Made by a program: the position numbers and the translations under genes | The notes under the pieces: generated by a model | Databases searched by the model: none | Told to the model about the DNA's origin: nothing | Seen by the model: only the letters and a program-made list of their open reading frames with translations | Part shown: one piece after another, positions 37,933 through 46,219 of the stretch | How positions within the stretch are numbered: position 1 is the stretch's first letter | Layout of the letters: each line of letters opens with the position of its first letter | Source: Synechococcus sp. CC9311 | GTDB lineage: Bacteria > Cyanobacteriota > Cyanobacteriia > PCC-6307 > Cyanobiaceae | Assembly (NCBI RefSeq): GCF_000014585.1 | Contig: NC_008319.1 | Coordinates: 930,001 to 994,000 of the forward strand | Reading direction: 5' to 3' | DNA length: 64,000 bases

Positions 37933-38904
37933 GTGAGCTCTATTGATTTAATTCTTCGAGCTTTATCAGTATATGATTCCTCTTGGTACTATCCAAATGA
38001 ACGAGTCTGTCTATGTATTATCGTTAGGTATTATGTCGCTTCTAGAATTTTGATCGAACTTCTTTTAACTGGGAGTCTCGCTTTCATCATGTTCTCTTTG
38101 GGGCTTTCCCTGAAACCACAAGACTTTGAAGTTGCCTTTCATCAGCCAAAAGCCTTGATCGCTGGGGCAATTGCTCAGTTTTTAATGCTTCCACTCATTG
38201 CTTTTGTATTGCTAAGGATCTTTGGCCTGCAAGGTGATTTTGCTCTTGGAGTCATGATTTTGAGCTGCTGTCCTGGAGGTATTACATCAAGTCTTGTCAC
38301 TAAGCTATCTCGAGGAGATGTAGCGCTTTCAATCTCTTATACCGCACTGGCCAGTCTTGTTACAGCTGCGACTCTCCCACTCATTTTGAGCCTTACAGCT
38401 CCAATTCTTATCCCCCAGCAAGACGTCGGGTTGTCAATTTTCTCATTGAGTTTAAAAGTCTTTTCTTTGGCGACATTGCCGGTTCTGTTAGGTGTCTGGA
38501 TTCGCCAGTGGAACCCAAAACTTGCCGTTCGTTGGCAGTTGCCAAGTAGTCAATTGGCAAATGGTTTGTTTGTTGCAGTCTTGATCGGAGTATTGATTGG
38601 TCAGTGGGATGTTTTTATTGCTTACCTTCCGGTCCTCGGACCAGTGTTGCTTCTGCTCAATCTCTTAATGCTAATCATAGGTTTAGCGGTTGGTCATTTG
38701 CTGAAGTTAAATAAATCTCAGATTACCTCCCTATCTGTAGAGGCTGGTTTTCAAAATGGAACGATTGGCATTGTTGTTGGCTCACTGATCAGTGAACAAC
38801 TCGTTCAAGGAGGATTGAGTCGTTTTAGCCTTCCTTCTGCTGTGTATAGTGTTTTAATGTTGGTGACGATTATTCCCTTCGTTCTTTGGAGGAGAAGTTT
38901 GTGA
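37933..38904 (+). CDS. SBF-family (bile acid:sodium symporter-like) transporter
   Basis: About 273-323 residues depending on start. The conserved core is LLTGSLAFIMFSLGLSLKPQ, then LSCCPGGITSSLVTKLSRGD and EAGFQNGTIGIVVGSL, characteristic of bile acid:sodium symporters. Ten helices can be counted. The frame is open from 37933, but the first 37 residues do not look like the family; a start near codon 37-40 is likely. Cotransport of a carboxylate with sodium is the family role. Confidence 0.85.
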   Translation: MSSIDLILRALSVYDSSWYYPNERVCLCIIVRYYVASRILIELLLTGSLAFIMFSLGLSLKPQDFEVAFHQPKALIAGAIAQFLMLPLIAFVLLRIFGLQGDFALGVMILSCCPGGITSSLVTKLSRGDVALSISYTALASLVTAATLPLILSLTAPILIPQQDVGLSIFSLSLKVFSLATLPVLLGVWIRQWNPKLAVRWQLPSSQLANGLFVAVLIGVLIGQWDVFIAYLPVLGPVLLLLNLLMLIIGLAVGHLLKLNKSQITSLSVEAGFQNGTIGIVVGSLISEQLVQGGLSRFSLPSAVYSVLMLVTIIPFVLWRRSL

Positions 38905-38975
38905 TTAGTTTCCTTTTATAAGCTCATCTTTTCTAACTTTTTTTATGCTTGGTTGAACGAAATCCTAATCTGATG

Positions 38976-39006
38976 CCTAAGTGTTTAGGCTGTTTGTTTT
39001 TGTTGT
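38976..39006 (+). terminator. Terminator after the SBF transporter
   Basis: CCTAA and TTAGG form a short stem around GTGT, followed by a T-rich tract. It lies 72 bases after the transporter stop. The stem is short. Confidence 0.5.
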
Positions 39007-39113
39007 TTAACTTTTCGGTCACGAATTAAGCTTGCTTGTAGTCACTTAATCGGTATTGTGTAAAAGCTAAAGCTCGTTTGCTAGTGCATAGTGCGATTAT
39101 GCATGAAGCCACA

Positions 39114-39497
39114 CTAACTTTTTTCAGTTTCGACTTCGTGAATAACTACAGATCCATCTGCTAATGCTTCAACCAGCTCTGTAACAAAATGATCTGAATA
39201 GAACTTGAGGTTGTCCAACTTCTCGGAGGGATCGTGATCATTGGTGATCTCATCAATAGCTTCATCTGCTATCGCCTTTCTCATCTCAGCCTTTGAGAGT
39301 AACTGTCTAGCTTCCTCGACACTCATCAATGGATTTTGATTGGTCACGCTGAATGCATGAAAGGCCGTAAAGGTGAACCCAATGGTGTGTGTGAACTCAG
39401 CCATGACCTGCATTTGGAACACTGAAGCCCTAGTCTTGTTGGCAGGATGCCCGATTGCTTTTGTCGTGCTGATATACAAATATGAGTGATCAAGCAT
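39114..39497 (-). CDS. Hypothetical protein
   Basis: 127 residues from ATG 39497, but the C-terminal 70 look most protein-like: MSVEEARQLLSKAEMRKAIA, then DPSEKLDNLKFYSDHFVTEL and VEALADGSVVIHEVE. Starts at internal methionines near 39401 or 39326 are also possible. Predicted soluble and helical. No family recognised. Confidence 0.55.
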   Translation of the reverse strand: MLDHSYLYISTTKAIGHPANKTRASVFQMQVMAEFTHTIGFTFTAFHAFSVTNQNPLMSVEEARQLLSKAEMRKAIADEAIDEITNDHDPSEKLDNLKFYSDHFVTELVEALADGSVVIHEVETEKS

Positions 39498-39561
39498 CTG
39501 CCCTTATAGCAGAGATCTCAGTCTTCCTTCACCTCTCTAAAGGCTGTCTCAACGAGAGTTG

Positions 39562-39762
39562 TTAACTCACGAAGTCTGCTTCTGATGCTGCTTCTACCAC
39601 TTCTAGGTTGTCAAACGATGCAGGCTTCAAATGGTCAATGAAGTGAATGCGAGCTGCATCCGACTTGATCCATAGATTGAGTTGTTCCCTGCTCTGAAGC
39701 TCGGGCACATTCAATTTCACCGTGATGGTGGCAAGGAGAGTTATTTTTTGAGAGTAATCCAT
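39562..39762 (-). CDS. Small hypothetical protein
   Basis: 66 residues from ATG 39762. The sequence alternates Ile/Leu/Val with polar residues, MDYSQKITLLATITVKLNVP then NLWIKSDAARIHFIDHLKPA, and resembles small ferredoxin-fold stress-response proteins such as DUF3764, without a proven match. Confidence 0.5.
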   Translation of the reverse strand: MDYSQKITLLATITVKLNVPELQSREQLNLWIKSDAARIHFIDHLKPASFDNLEVVEAASEADFVS

Positions 39763-40221
39763 TTGTGATTTGGAGAATGTAATGCTTATGCTTGAGCTAT
39801 TGATTAGTGAGCATTTAGAGCTAGGCTGTGATTACAGTGACTATAGAGATGCATGCTGGATTTGTTAGTGATTGCAAGTTTTTTCTACACTTTCTGAGTC
39901 ATCCGGTTCGCTTTTTCAGTGCTCTCAGCATTGCATGTATTTTTCCTTGTTAGCGTTGGTATTTAGTTTTTGACTCTTTCCCTTTAATGCTTTTTAATTA
40001 GTGGTTTGTGTGGGCTAGAGCTTGCCCAGGAAATGTGAATTAGTGTTGTTGGTTTCTCTGTAATGGATTAAGATCACTCACGATTTATAGCTCTGTGCAC
40101 TATTTAGAGATACCCTTTCAATTGACTGTCCCTATGTCTAAGAGAGGTTTCGAGTGTTTAAACTCTTTACTCGTACGCCTACAAGATACGCTTTCGTGCG
40201 ATCTGGAGGTGTCACAAACAT
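39763..40221. other. Intergenic region without a supported gene
   Basis: 459 bases, AT-rich. A possible 28-codon plus-strand frame starts near 39781, but has no other support. I see no terminator, repeat or RNA gene. Confidence 0.3.
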
Positions 40222-40545
40222 ATGATCCGTACCTTGTTCAAATCCTTCATCCAACACCGGACTCGGCTTAGATGCGTAGTGTCGAATGGCCTGCCAGCTG
40301 CATTACTTTTTGCAGGTCCACCTATTCCCCCGATGCCTCCTCTTGAGGTTGGTAAACCAGTTCCAGAACAATCACCTGGTTACGAATTAGAGAATTTTCG
40401 ATTTGAGATTGATCAAAAGAATTTTGATTGCTCGGCAGGCAGACTGAACTCAGGCAATAAGGCTCCATATGCCTATAACCCATCAACGAATGCTTTCGCA
40501 GGAGAGCTACAAATCCATGCAGCTCAATGTAAAACACGTTTTTGA
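40222..40545 (+). CDS. Small proline-rich protein, possibly secreted
   Basis: 107 residues beginning MIRTLFKSFIQHRTRLRCVV. A moderately hydrophobic stretch, then a Pro/Gly cluster PIPPMPPLEVGKPVPE, and a soluble tail. The start codon context is like that of the small secreted proteins at 49.9 and 50.3 kb. It may be an exported protein. Nothing recognisable otherwise. Confidence 0.4.
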   Translation: MIRTLFKSFIQHRTRLRCVVSNGLPAALLFAGPPIPPMPPLEVGKPVPEQSPGYELENFRFEIDQKNFDCSAGRLNSGNKAPYAYNPSTNAFAGELQIHAAQCKTRF

Positions 40546-40735
40546 ATTTTTTCAGTATCATGCAAATCATTGACTTGTATAATACTTACTGCTCTTGCAT
40601 GAGCTAGCGTATTTTTCTGAGTTGGCGAGTTAATAGATCCTTCACTTGCTCAGTCTGATAGCATTTACGCTCGCTACACTCTCACTTGGTTGCAAGATTT
40701 CAGAGAAAGTATCGTGGTTGTATGTATCTTGACCC

Positions 40736-40882
40736 ATGATTCAACTCTGGAGATCAATCGATGTGGATGTAGTAGGTCACAAGTTCGGCAGCTCAGCGGA
40801 TCAATCAAGGCTGGGCCTTAATGGCTATGCCCTAAGAAAAACCTCCCACGATGAGAAATGGGTCTTCGTTGTGATCAATTGA
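40736..40882 (+). CDS. Possible 48-residue small protein
   Basis: ATG 40736 to TGA 40880-40882. The tail SADQSRLGLNGYALRKTSHD is soluble and protein-like. It lies upstream of a strong hairpin at 40955. No SD is obvious and no homology is recognised, so this is only a candidate. Confidence 0.3.
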   Translation: MIQLWRSIDVDVVGHKFGSSADQSRLGLNGYALRKTSHDEKWVFVVIN

Positions 40883-40954
40883 GATCACTTTGCATAGGGA
40901 ATGCCTCGATAGATGAGGATCGTTTGTGGTATCTCAGAAATCCAGGATCCCGTT

Positions 40955-40990
40955 CCGTCACATGAGGCGTGTCTACTCCTCATGTGACGG
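40955..40990 (+). terminator. Perfect 13-bp hairpin with T-rich tail
   Basis: Arms 40955-40967 (CCGTCACATGAGG) and 40978-40990 pair perfectly around a 10-base loop. T-rich ATTTTTT follows at about 41001. It could terminate plus-strand transcription before the convergent gene at 41035, or be a structured RNA element. Confidence 0.5.
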
Positions 40991-41034
40991 ATGTATACGT
41001 TATTTTTTGCTGTCGACATTTTATTTTTTAGTAA

Positions 41035-41307
41035 TCAGGCATTCATTCTTGTTGTTTGGTGCGTTAGATATCTGTACGCAATTTTGAATTCCTTCGCACA
41101 TACATCTACAAACGTCCCTCCGCCTGTGGTGGAGCTTATGCACTCTTGATTTACTTCATGATTGCAGCTCTTCTGGAACCTCTCTACCACTTTGATGGAG
41201 CTATTAAACTGTTTTGCTTCGCTTTTGGTAAATAGCTGAGACCATTGATTCCAATGTTGGTTCATCAGGATCCTCCCCGATTTTTCTTCATTTATCGAAT
41301 AACTCAT
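41035..41307 (-). CDS. Hypothetical protein
   Basis: 90 residues from ATG 41307. It has no membrane segment, is slightly basic, and contains three cysteines (QKSCNHEVNQECISST, VDVCAKEFKI). The start overlaps the stop of a 35-residue upstream frame by four bases (ATGA), which favours translation. No family known. Confidence 0.5.
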   Translation of the reverse strand: MSYSINEEKSGRILMNQHWNQWSQLFTKSEAKQFNSSIKVVERFQKSCNHEVNQECISSTTGGGTFVDVCAKEFKIAYRYLTHQTTRMNA

Positions 41308-41411
41308 ACGTTTTGAGCAGTCAGCAAAGCAGCGCGCATCTCATCAGTCGTAGACAGTGAAGAAAAGTCTTTGATGGTTCCCCAGGGTTTGGAGGTCCTG
41401 CTTCTGGTCAA
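41304..41411 (-). CDS. Possible tiny upstream protein coupled to the 90-residue gene
   Basis: Thirty-five residues from TTG 41411, ending KDFSSLSTTDEMRAALLTAQ plus NV. The stop overlaps the ATG of the next gene (ATGA), the main evidence. The composition is protein-like but homology is unknown. Confidence 0.35.
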   Translation of the reverse strand: MTRSRTSKPWGTIKDFSSLSTTDEMRAALLTAQNV

Positions 41412-41496
41412 ATTCTCTGCATCTGATTGCTATCTGGGTTTGCGGGGTTGCATCTCATGCAGAGAGCGGTTTGATGTCTAGACCTGTCCTTGTCTT

Positions 41497-41640
41497 GTGT
41501 CCTTGCTTCTTAAGCGTCAGATTGAGCGGTTAGAACGTGCCATTGAGCTTTCTACAGACTGGCTTGAGATTCAATATTTGATGGTCGAATTGGATCAACT
41601 CAAGGACTTGTATGAGGAGCAGGATGCAGAGGCAGCCTGA
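41497..41640 (+). CDS. Small charged coiled protein
   Basis: GTG 41497 to TGA 41638-41640, 47 residues: LLLKRQIERLERAIELSTDW then VELDQLKDLYEEQDAEAA. Heptad-like Leu/Ile spacing and balanced charge suggest a short helix. It is shorter than usual gene-finder limits. I consider it more likely real than a chance frame. Confidence 0.45.
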   Translation: MSLLLKRQIERLERAIELSTDWLEIQYLMVELDQLKDLYEEQDAEAA

Positions 41641-42226
41641 CCACTTGTTTCGTGCCCATTGTGCTTGACATCCGTTGGCTGTAGATAAATGAATCGTTTG
41701 GCCTGAGGGCTTCACTCGTCCAGTACCCCTGTATCCAATCAACGTAGAAGAATTGATCATTGCTTATCCAGTGGCTTGCATCATCGAATCTTTGTGTTGA
41801 TTCCCCTAGCTTTGGGAAGATCTGATCAGTACTTATTTTCTATTTTGGGACTTGGCCATGGCGACTCCTGTGGCAGATGCCCTACAGCCCACGACTCAAT
41901 TACTACACCTTTGTTTGTCCTGCTACAACCGAGTTAGGAGGTGCGCGGAAGAAAGTGGTGTTGTTCTTGATAGCAAGAAATAGAGATTTGAACAGGAAAA
42001 CCCATCGTTTTTATCATCTGTCAATTAAGAATAAAACTTTTAATGTTTTGGAACATTGCCTCTGGCTAAGCTTTTGAGATGATGCATCTATAAACTTAAA
42101 ATATCTTACTCAATATTGACCTTTTGGAGTTTGTACAACGACTGCAGCCTCAAGCGATAATTTAAAATAGTTTTTGTCAACAAAATACCTCACTTGTTTT
42201 AAGCGATTAGGAACATTTGATAAAGG
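41641..42226. other. Intergenic region without a supported gene
   Basis: 586 AT-rich bases. Frames on both strands are compositionally unconvincing. I see no strong hairpin. Confidence 0.3.
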
Positions 42227-42322
42227 TCACTGCTGAGGTTCTTGGTTCAGTTTGTAGATGTTCAGAGCGAAGCAAGCTGTACCGAAGCTGACAAGCAGTA
42301 CAAGCAGGTCTTGTGTGTTCAT
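42227..42322 (-). CDS. Tiny single-span membrane protein (31 residues)
   Basis: ATG 42322 to TGA. The sequence is MNTQDLLVLLVSFGTACFAL followed by NIYKLNQEPQQ: one hydrophobic helix with polar ends, the style of small photosystem subunits. It follows another tiny membrane protein on the same strand. I cannot assign it to a known Psb, Psa or Pet subunit. Confidence 0.5.
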   Translation of the reverse strand: MNTQDLLVLLVSFGTACFALNIYKLNQEPQQ

Positions 42323-42356
42323 GGTTTCATCCAGTAGAGGTTTTTCCGCCTATAAC

Positions 42357-42488
42357 TCATTCTTGAGCAGCTTTTGCTTTCTTCACGACAGGAAGGTCGG
42401 AAGGCTGGGCAAGGATGTACACGACAGCAGCGGAGACGACTGCAGTGAAGGTGATCAAGCCAAAAATGGCTGTTGAGTAGTCAGTCAT
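42357..42488 (-). CDS. Tiny single-span membrane protein (43 residues)
   Basis: ATG 42488 to TGA 42357-42359. It begins MTDYSTAIFGLITFTAVVSA and has a hydrophobic helix at about residues 8-27, then a Pro-containing basic tail (QPSDLPVVKKAKAAQE). The frame is clean and membrane-like. It lies 34 bases upstream of the 31-residue membrane gene, suggesting a small operon. Not recognised. Confidence 0.6.
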   Translation of the reverse strand: MTDYSTAIFGLITFTAVVSAAVVYILAQPSDLPVVKKAKAAQE

Positions 42489-42624
42489 CGGAAGGCGCTT
42501 TCGACGTATGTTACGAATCTTAGTGGATTTGTAACGAAACGTAAACCCCCCGGCTCGTCTGTTCCGTTTGTTTTGCAGCTGAGGTGGACTTTTGCCTTTC
42601 TCGAGGGGCGTAAGGAGTCAAAGC

Positions 42625-42709
42625 TTGTGAGGACAGTTTCTGTACGGAGTGGCAACAAGGCAACACTCCCAGCGACTAGCCGAGAAACCCTGCCTATGGC
42701 GCGTTTTTT
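42625..42709 (+). ncRNA. Yfr2-like small RNA, copy A
   Basis: The motif GGAGTGGCAACAAGGCAACA at 42646-42665 lies in a loop closed by GGAGTG and CACTCC. It is followed by CCGAGAAACCCTGCC and a T6 tract at 42704-42709. The same arrangement occurs at 49.5 kb. The cyanobacterial Yfr2 family has a repeated GGAAACA-type loop before its terminator, and this matches in form. In this copy GGCAACA replaces GGAAACA in both repeats and the terminator stem is weaker. 5' end not mapped. Confidence 0.6.
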
Positions 42710-43206
42710 ATGTACGTAACAAATGAGTGGTTTGTGTCGTTGCTCCCGAATTCTCTATCTATTCAGCTCGAGGGCGCTGCCGCAAAAATGATGTATCAAT
42801 GCAAATATCTTGCGATGGTACATGCTCATTTGGAGCCTTTGTCTGGGCCATAGGCGAGCAAAACCAAAACCATCACAACGTGCACGCCCAAGATCCGCAC
42901 TACCCCGTTTTCATCACTCAGTCAATCCATCCAGTGATCTGAGGATCAGGGGCATTGAGGGTTCGAGGTTTTGTACCCAACTGATGTTCCATGGTCATCA
43001 AACCATTAACAGAGCCATCTTGAAAGGTAGCCAACGCTGGGGAGCAGTGGTTCAATCTCACACGCCAAGGAGTAGAGGATTGGTGGACTTCTTCTTCTTG
43101 GTGATTAAGTGGTTAAATAGAAATGCTTTTAAGTGAGTTTGTCTATTGACCTTACCTATGTAAACTGTGGTATAAATTGATAGAGAGTTGGTTATTCCAG
43201 CGCACC
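42710..43206. other. Intergenic region with only weak frames
   Basis: About 500 bases. A plus-strand 71-codon frame at 42727-42942 and an overlapping frame at 42810-43136 are low in support; their products are Cys/His/Pro rich with no domain. A T-rich terminator follows at 43207. Confidence 0.3.
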
Positions 43207-43241
43207 AAAGACAGAGGCCTAGAGAACCTTTGTCTTTTTTT
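43207..43241 (+). terminator. Rho-independent terminator
   Basis: AAAGACAGAGG pairs with CCTTTGTCTTT (11 bp, one G-T pair) around a 9-base loop, with a run of T at the 3' side. It would end a plus-strand transcript from upstream, for which no convincing gene is seen. Because the stem is A/T at its base, it could also end a minus-strand transcript. Confidence 0.65.
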
Positions 43242-43528
43242 GTGCAATGCCTAGCTGTATTTGGAATGAGATTTTCTTCGGCTAATCATAACTTCTCTGC
43301 TAAAAGCGACGTGATTGGCTAGCACTACATCACTACTTTGCAAGGTGTTTGTCTTGTGATTTTTTTATAATCGGAGATATTCACCCACTCGGTCTACCAC
43401 CTGTTATCAATGTTTTCTGTTGTGGATGTCTGCGTTAGGTTTTTTTAAACGAGTAGCAAGGCGCCAATAGTTACCGTAGCTCTGCCTGCCTTGAACTCGA
43501 TAATGATTGAATTACAATTAACTAAATC
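43242..43528. other. Intergenic spacer
   Basis: About 290 bases between the terminator and the next frame. AT-rich; nothing recognised. Confidence 0.3.
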
Positions 43529-43759
43529 TCACATTAATTCCTGATTACGACCAGGGTCAACTCTTTCTTGAACCCTCCAATACCTACTCAACCGTGAATT
43601 GATTCCTTGGGTAAGCTGAATTCGTAGGGTAAGTGGTGCACAACGCTCTTGGCTGTAATAAACCCATAAGCTAAACGATGCAATTGTTAAACCAGCCACC
43701 TCATCGAGATCTTCGATTGCCAGTTCTGTTATAGATCTATAAATGTCTTGTTTATTCAA
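43529..43759 (-). CDS. Small hypothetical protein
   Basis: 76 residues from TTG 43759. The acidic start MNKQDIYRSITELAIEDLDE is followed by VAGLTIASFSLWVYYSQE, a weakly hydrophobic segment, and a basic end SRYWRVQERVDPGRNQELM. No family recognised; start uncertain. Confidence 0.4.
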   Translation of the reverse strand: MNKQDIYRSITELAIEDLDEVAGLTIASFSLWVYYSQERCAPLTLRIQLTQGINSRLSRYWRVQERVDPGRNQELM

Positions 43760-43918
43760 AGGACTGGGCTCTCACCTTCTTATTTGCCTGCATACACTCC
43801 ATCTCTGCAGCTATGCCAGTACAGGTGTACAGAGTTCCAGGTTTTGGTTAAGGACTGCCACTGATGCAGTAATGAACACCTGACTTTGCGTCAAACTGGC
43901 TGGATTGAATGGAAAGCG

Positions 43919-44275
43919 ATGGCTAAGCAATCGAGCGTTTTCTCTGTCTCTATCCGAAAGATGGTGCTTAACTCCACGACTTTCGTTGGAATTGTCGGAG
44001 CGACATCATTGGCCATAGCTCCGGCGGTTGAAGCTAACCATCACCATCACAGCAATCACTACAACAGACATAATCGCCGTGTTGAGAACAGGGAAATACG
44101 CCGAGCCATCCGTCATGACAGGCGGGATTGGCATCGGTATCGCCGTAACTCCCACAGTATTGGAAGATATGGCGGTTATCGACCACTACGCCCTAGATAC
44201 GCCTATGGATATGGCTACAGGAATGGATACAGGTATTACAACCCTTCTGGCATTCAGGTACGAATTGGATTTTAA
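43919..44275 (+). CDS. Secreted His/Arg/Tyr-rich protein
   Basis: The longest frame begins at 43886, but ATG 43919 gives MAKQSSVFSVSIRKMVLNST followed by a signal-peptide core and the cleavage-like APAVEA before a histidine run NHHHHSNHYNRHNRR. The mature part is rich in Arg, His and Tyr with GYGYRNGYRYYNPSG at the end. Possibly a metal- or polyanion-binding extracellular protein. This is an inference from composition. Confidence 0.6.
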   Translation: MAKQSSVFSVSIRKMVLNSTTFVGIVGATSLAIAPAVEANHHHHSNHYNRHNRRVENREIRRAIRHDRRDWHRYRRNSHSIGRYGGYRPLRPRYAYGYGYRNGYRYYNPSGIQVRIGF

Positions 44276-44279
44276 TCTG

Positions 44280-44308
44280 GATAAGTTCCATCATTCCTTG
44301 GACTTATC
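44280..44308 (+). terminator. Hairpin after the His/Arg-rich gene
   Basis: GATAAGTTCC pairs with GGACTTATC (one bulge), five bases after the stop at 44275. No T-run follows, so it may be a structural 3' end rather than an intrinsic terminator. Confidence 0.35.
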
Positions 44309-44671
44309 TCATCTCGTATGCCTTACCGTTAGTGCTTTGCCCAGTGGTTGCCTAGAGCTTGCAGGCCTGGGTTTGGCGTTCGCCCTCCTGCAAAACATTG
44401 TTGCTGCCTGATATTTCAAGCCACCAAGGTGTGACAGTTCTGATCCACTCCATGCCTAAACTGGTCTCACGCAACACAAACACTGGAATAACGTCAGTTT
44501 TTTAGCGATAAGTCGTCCGCATAATCCCATTCCTCCCATGCATCTTTTTGCAAGTTTGGGTGTATTAGAGATGAGAGGAGCGCATGCTCAACCATCAAAG
44601 CTGAAACTGCCTACTGCAGCGGGCATCAGCAGGCCAAGCGAGGCATCGTTGCCCCATTAGATAAATTTGTC
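44309..44671. other. Intergenic region
   Basis: About 360 bases before the beta-barrel gene. It should hold the promoter of that gene. No other gene, repeat or RNA is evident. Confidence 0.3.
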
Positions 44672-45328
44672 ATGTTGCGTGGTCTCTCCCTAGGCCTCTT
44701 GTCTTCTGCCATCTCTGTTGCTGCTTTATCTGCCAGTGCTCAAGAGGTCAGTGCCGATTTTCCCAAGTTGTATATAACTGGGGCAGCCGGAGCGAATAAT
44801 CCAACAACCCGTACCAATACTGGAGAGGCTGGAACTTTTGAGGAATATACCAATCCAGGTGCATCTGCAGAGTTAGGATTAGGACTTGATTTTGACGGTT
44901 TTAGAGTTGAAGTAACTTACGCGATTGATGCCAGTCAATTGCGAGGCTACACTAATGTTAGTGGTGTTGATTTTGACTATATTTCCGGCGGAGAAACCCG
45001 AAAGCAATCAGCCTTCCTAAGTGGATATTGGGATGTTTTGCGTCAAAAAAGTTGGACGCCTTACTTTGGTGCTGGAATAGGATATTCAAATTTAGATGTA
45101 CGAAACTTTTCTGATGCAGGTCTGTCTTATGATGCATTCAATCGCTCTCTTTGGGGATATCAATTTAAAGCTGGCATGTCTATAGATGTCTCATCTAGAT
45201 CCAAATTGTTTGCCGAAGGTATTTATAGAGCAACTTCCCGTTTTAATACTAATGATGGATTCAATGACTGGAATAACGCTTCTTGGAGTAGCTGGGGTGG
45301 TCAGCTAGGGATACGAGTAGAACTCTAA
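44672..45328 (+). CDS. Outer membrane beta-barrel protein, opacity/OmpA-barrel type
   Basis: 218 residues with a signal peptide ending ALSASAQE, then alternating polar and aromatic strands: LYITGAAGANNPTTRTNTGE, SAELGLGLDFDGFRVEVTYA, SWTPYFGAGIGYSNLDVRNF and a terminal LGIRVEL. This is the eight-strand barrel type; the final strand pattern fits Bam recognition. Function unknown; surface or porin-like. The nearest neighbours are secreted proteins. Confidence 0.8.
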   Translation: MLRGLSLGLLSSAISVAALSASAQEVSADFPKLYITGAAGANNPTTRTNTGEAGTFEEYTNPGASAELGLGLDFDGFRVEVTYAIDASQLRGYTNVSGVDFDYISGGETRKQSAFLSGYWDVLRQKSWTPYFGAGIGYSNLDVRNFSDAGLSYDAFNRSLWGYQFKAGMSIDVSSRSKLFAEGIYRATSRFNTNDGFNDWNNASWSSWGGQLGIRVEL

Positions 45329-45503
45329 TTTGTGCTATCGAGCAGAATTAAATGCAACTACCAATTAATCATGTGATGTCAAGTTTAATAATTGCCGCCA
45401 GGCATAGCACGTATTTGATTGGACAGTTATAAAATCGTCAGGAAATCTGCCGCATTTGCTCATTATTGTGCTCCTTGCAAGTATTAATCAGTTTTCTATT
45501 CCA

Positions 45504-45971
45504 TTATTTCTTTTTCTTGTAATGGTTTCTAATCGCTACTGGCTGCTTGCCAGACTGGACAAGAATAATATCTATTGACCCGTCTGGCAGCAGTCTGCCC
45601 CGATAAGTGCCAGGCTCATCATATTCTGCTAAGCCAATTTCACAATCAAATGGGTCTATCACGCCTATTATCTTCTCAACTTGAGACTTGGTCAGTCTTC
45701 CATCATCTGTATGCCCAGAATGCGTTTGTGACTCCCATGATCGTGTGCCATTGATGACACCATCAACGTCGACATTAATTGAAAGAGTGGATGTTCCAAT
45801 ATGTTTTCCGATACTATTAATCCCGATATTTTTAGCTGAATACAACCCTGATAGCTCTGACAAGTTTGTTGGGGGGTTGCAGGAAATGCCTCCTAGTTTT
45901 TGATCATTCTGTATCCCACAGGCAGAAACAGACGCTGCAAGCAGAAGGCAACATAATATTCGCGTTGACAT
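45504..45971 (-). CDS. Putative lipoprotein
   Basis: 155 residues with an N-terminal leader and lipobox ASVSACGIQ, so the mature protein should be lipid-anchored. The body is beta-rich (TSTLSINVDVDGVINGTRSW, GTYRGRLLPDGSIDIILVQS). It shares a 'DGxxNGTR' turn with the secreted protein at 59 kb, a possible distant relation. Function unknown. Confidence 0.7.
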   Translation of the reverse strand: MSTRILCCLLLAASVSACGIQNDQKLGGISCNPPTNLSELSGLYSAKNIGINSIGKHIGTSTLSINVDVDGVINGTRSWESQTHSGHTDDGRLTKSQVEKIIGVIDPFDCEIGLAEYDEPGTYRGRLLPDGSIDIILVQSGKQPVAIRNHYKKKK

Positions 45972-46219
45972 TATTATTGGATTGAACTCTAAGCAGCATA
46001 TTAGCAGCTCTGGGCTTTGTTCTGTTCAATACACTTGGATTTTGATTCGTAGGAATATTCATTGCCCAACACCCTAATGACTTGCTTAGATGTATAAGAC
46101 AATATCTATTAATCCATAATGAGCGAATGGGTTTGTTCTAAAAAATCTCTCAGCAATGATTCGTTTTGTATTGTAGTTGGACTACCTGAATGGGCTGTCT
46201 TGTCTCCTGCCAGGCGTAG

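Noticed and set aside
40955-40990. Hairpin considered as a Yfr1-type RNA because of an ACTCCTCA word
   Set aside because: The longer conserved motif of Yfr1 (ACTCCTCACAC) is not present.
41877-42077. Plus-strand 66-codon frame
   Set aside because: No ribosome binding site, skewed composition and no domain.
42727-43136. Overlapping plus-strand frames of 71 and 108 codons
   Set aside because: Composition is irregular and the frames overlap each other without a ribosome binding site or homology.
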